From: an uncultured Bacillus sp. | GTDB taxonomy: Bacteria > Bacillota > Bacilli > Bacillales > Cytobacillaceae | Length of the DNA: 7,502 nt | Assembly: GCA_937902115.1 (NCBI GenBank) | Contig: CALGSR010000354.1 | Location: 1 to 7,502 of the forward strand | Reading direction: 5' to 3' | In this document: one piece after another, positions 6,668 to 7,502 of the stretch | How the letters are laid out: each line of letters begins with the position of its first letter | How positions within the stretch are numbered: the stretch's first letter is position 1 | Notes under the pieces: generated by a model | Told to the model about the DNA's origin: nothing | Databases searched by the model: none | What the model saw: only the letters and a program-made list of their open reading frames with translations | Position numbers and translations under genes: made by a program

Positions 6668-7346
6668 TGTTATTCTCCCTTCTATTATGGAAAGCGTAAA
6701 CCACTTACTGAGTTATTACATTATTAACTATCGCTATCCTAACTCATCCTGGCAGCTAACCCTGTTACTAATATAGAATACTAACTTCATTACTCTACTA
6801 TATTGGATGACTCTTTAATAATATAAAACAATCTTACAAGTATCTGTGATAAAAATCAAACATATTTTTAAAAAAGTTATGATACAGATTATTTTTTTGG
6901 TAAATATATCAATAAAAACGCGGTAAATAAGGGCTTTTTTATTATATAACAGTTTATGTGTTCAATTGAAACACTGTTACAGATTAATCTTTTTCACCCT
7001 ATATTGAACGTAAGTCCTGTTTCATAGAACTATATTAATATTCTTGTCGAATCCTGGCTATTTTTTGAAAGTACGAGAATTTTAGGGATACCTGATAAAC
7101 TGCGGCAGGATACGGCAGGATAGTATTATCAATATTTAGATAATTCAAAAATAACATCCTTTCCCTTGCGAAATTTGTCTGAGCCTTAAGTACCTGTCAT
7201 CTAAAAACCACCCATAAAATGGTAGATTATTGTTAAAATATGAGGTCCTTTGAATCATTTTTATTAAAATGTGTTCTATCTATCTGATTTATAGAGAAAA
7301 TATACACTATTATCCTCCAATATAGTTTAAATTCTTCTATTCATAC
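6668..7346. other. Long intergenic region upstream of the oxidoreductase operon
   Basis: About 680 AT-rich bases lie between the lutC-type terminator and the gamma-delta gene, with no gene I can support. I see the Fnr-type promoter, a 144-base leader with competing short stems, and an inverted repeat (6947-6979). There is also a tandem 10-bp repeat (7103-7122), a weak hairpin followed by TTTTTAG on the minus strand (7202-7225), and small minus-strand open frames (7035-7196 and 7233-7307). None of these frames is recognisable. Confidence 0.6.
6811..6860 (-). promoter_or_regulatory. Predicted Fnr-activated promoter of the oxidoreductase operon
   Basis: TGTGATAAAAATCAAA at 6845-6860 matches the Bacillus Fnr box TGTGA-N6-TCACA at nine of ten defined positions. 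On the minus strand a TATTAT -10 box (6818-6823) predicts a start at 6811, which puts the box centre at -41.5, the classic position for Fnr activation. There is no good -35 box, as expected for an activator-dependent promoter. The leader would be 144 bases. An overlapping TATATT (6820-6825) would shift the distance by two bases. Confidence 0.6.
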
Positions 7347-7378
7347 AAAGAAACTGCCCCGCCAGATGCGAGACAGTT
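7347..7378 (-). terminator. Intrinsic terminator of the lutC-type gene
   Basis: The arms 7352-7362 and 7368-7378 form an 11-bp stem with two G-T pairs and a CAGAT loop. On the minus strand the hairpin is followed by TTTCTTTG. It starts 11 bases after the stop of the partial gene, so that gene's transcript should not run into the oxidoreductase operon. Confidence 0.8.
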
Positions 7379-7389
7379 CATTTTAAATC

Positions 7390-7502
7390 TTATAGATCAT
7401 CCACAACAATATAGTTGACCTTTACCGGTCCATGAACCCCAACCACTAGTTTCATTTCGATATCAGATGATTTACTAGGTCCGGTAATGTAATTGATACA
7501 TG
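7390..7502 (-). CDS. lutC: LutC-type lactate utilisation protein, C-terminal end only (LUD domain)
   Basis: Only the last 36 codons lie in the window; the gene continues past its right end. The visible residues contain YITGPSKSSDIE and then VVGVHGP, close to the end of LUD-domain proteins, and the protein stops soon after at TAA (7390-7392). In LutB the LUD domain is followed by a long iron-sulfur region, so an ending this soon after the motif points to LutC rather than LutB. In B. subtilis, LutABC oxidises L-lactate to pyruvate through an iron-sulfur complex. Whether lutA and lutB precede it cannot be seen here. It is on the same strand as the oxidoreductase operon but has its own terminator and about 720 bases of separation. 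Confidence 0.75.
   Translation of the reverse strand, partial: CINYITGPSKSSDIEMKLVVGVHGPVKVNYIVVDDL

Noticed and set aside
6689..6702. Possible CcpA (cre) site GGAAAGCGTAAACC in the oxidoreductase leader
   Set aside because: It misses the conserved outer T and A and the internal symmetry, so it is too weak to call.
6910..6943. AT-rich hairpin AATAAAAA/TTTTTATT as a terminator
   Set aside because: The GC part of the stem does not pair well, so a terminator is not supported.
7233..7307. 24-codon minus-strand frame starting at GTG with GGAGG six bases upstream
   Set aside because: The ribosome binding site is good but the frame is very short, has no recognisable product and no clear promoter. 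It may still deserve a look in expression data.

Overview
The window looks like chromosomal DNA of an endospore-forming Bacillaceae. It is AT-rich, its ribosome binding sites are strong and Bacillus-like, GTG and TTG starts are used, a Spo0E-type phosphatase gene is present, and several proteins look like Bacillus families (YkvI, MhqR/YkvE, LutC). I cannot name the species.

Layout, left to right. A CPBP-family membrane protein gene (146-760, +) converges on a ykvI-type membrane protein gene (814-1860, -), with a hairpin between them. A 330-base gap follows (1861-2190); it holds a possible small gene broken by a frameshift. Next is a MarR/MhqR-type regulator gene (2242-2682, -) with a perfect 17-bp terminator hairpin behind it. 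A small Spo0E-like gene (3019-3231, +) is transcribed away from it. A two-gene operon for a 2-oxoacid:ferredoxin oxidoreductase then lies on the minus strand: a fused gamma-delta subunit (5663-6667) followed by a fused alpha-beta subunit (3321-5639). Upstream of it is about 680 bases without a convincing gene (6668-7346), and then the 3' end of a lutC-type gene (7390-7502, -) with its own terminator.

The centre of interest is the oxidoreductase operon. The four parts of the enzyme are carried on only two polypeptides. All expected iron-sulfur cysteines and the thiamine pyrophosphate motif are present. Upstream I see a 16-bp palindrome matching the Bacillus Fnr box at 9 of 10 defined positions. 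It is centred exactly 41.5 bases before the start point predicted from a TATTAT -10 box. This suggests a facultative anaerobe that turns on a pyruvate (or related 2-oxoacid) oxidoreductase when oxygen is lost. The neighbouring lactate-utilisation gene, whose enzyme yields pyruvate, fits that idea but does not prove it.

Two annotated-looking starts should be moved inward: ykvI to the GTG at 1860, and the alpha-beta subunit to the ATG at 5639. In both cases the longer form has no usable ribosome binding site.
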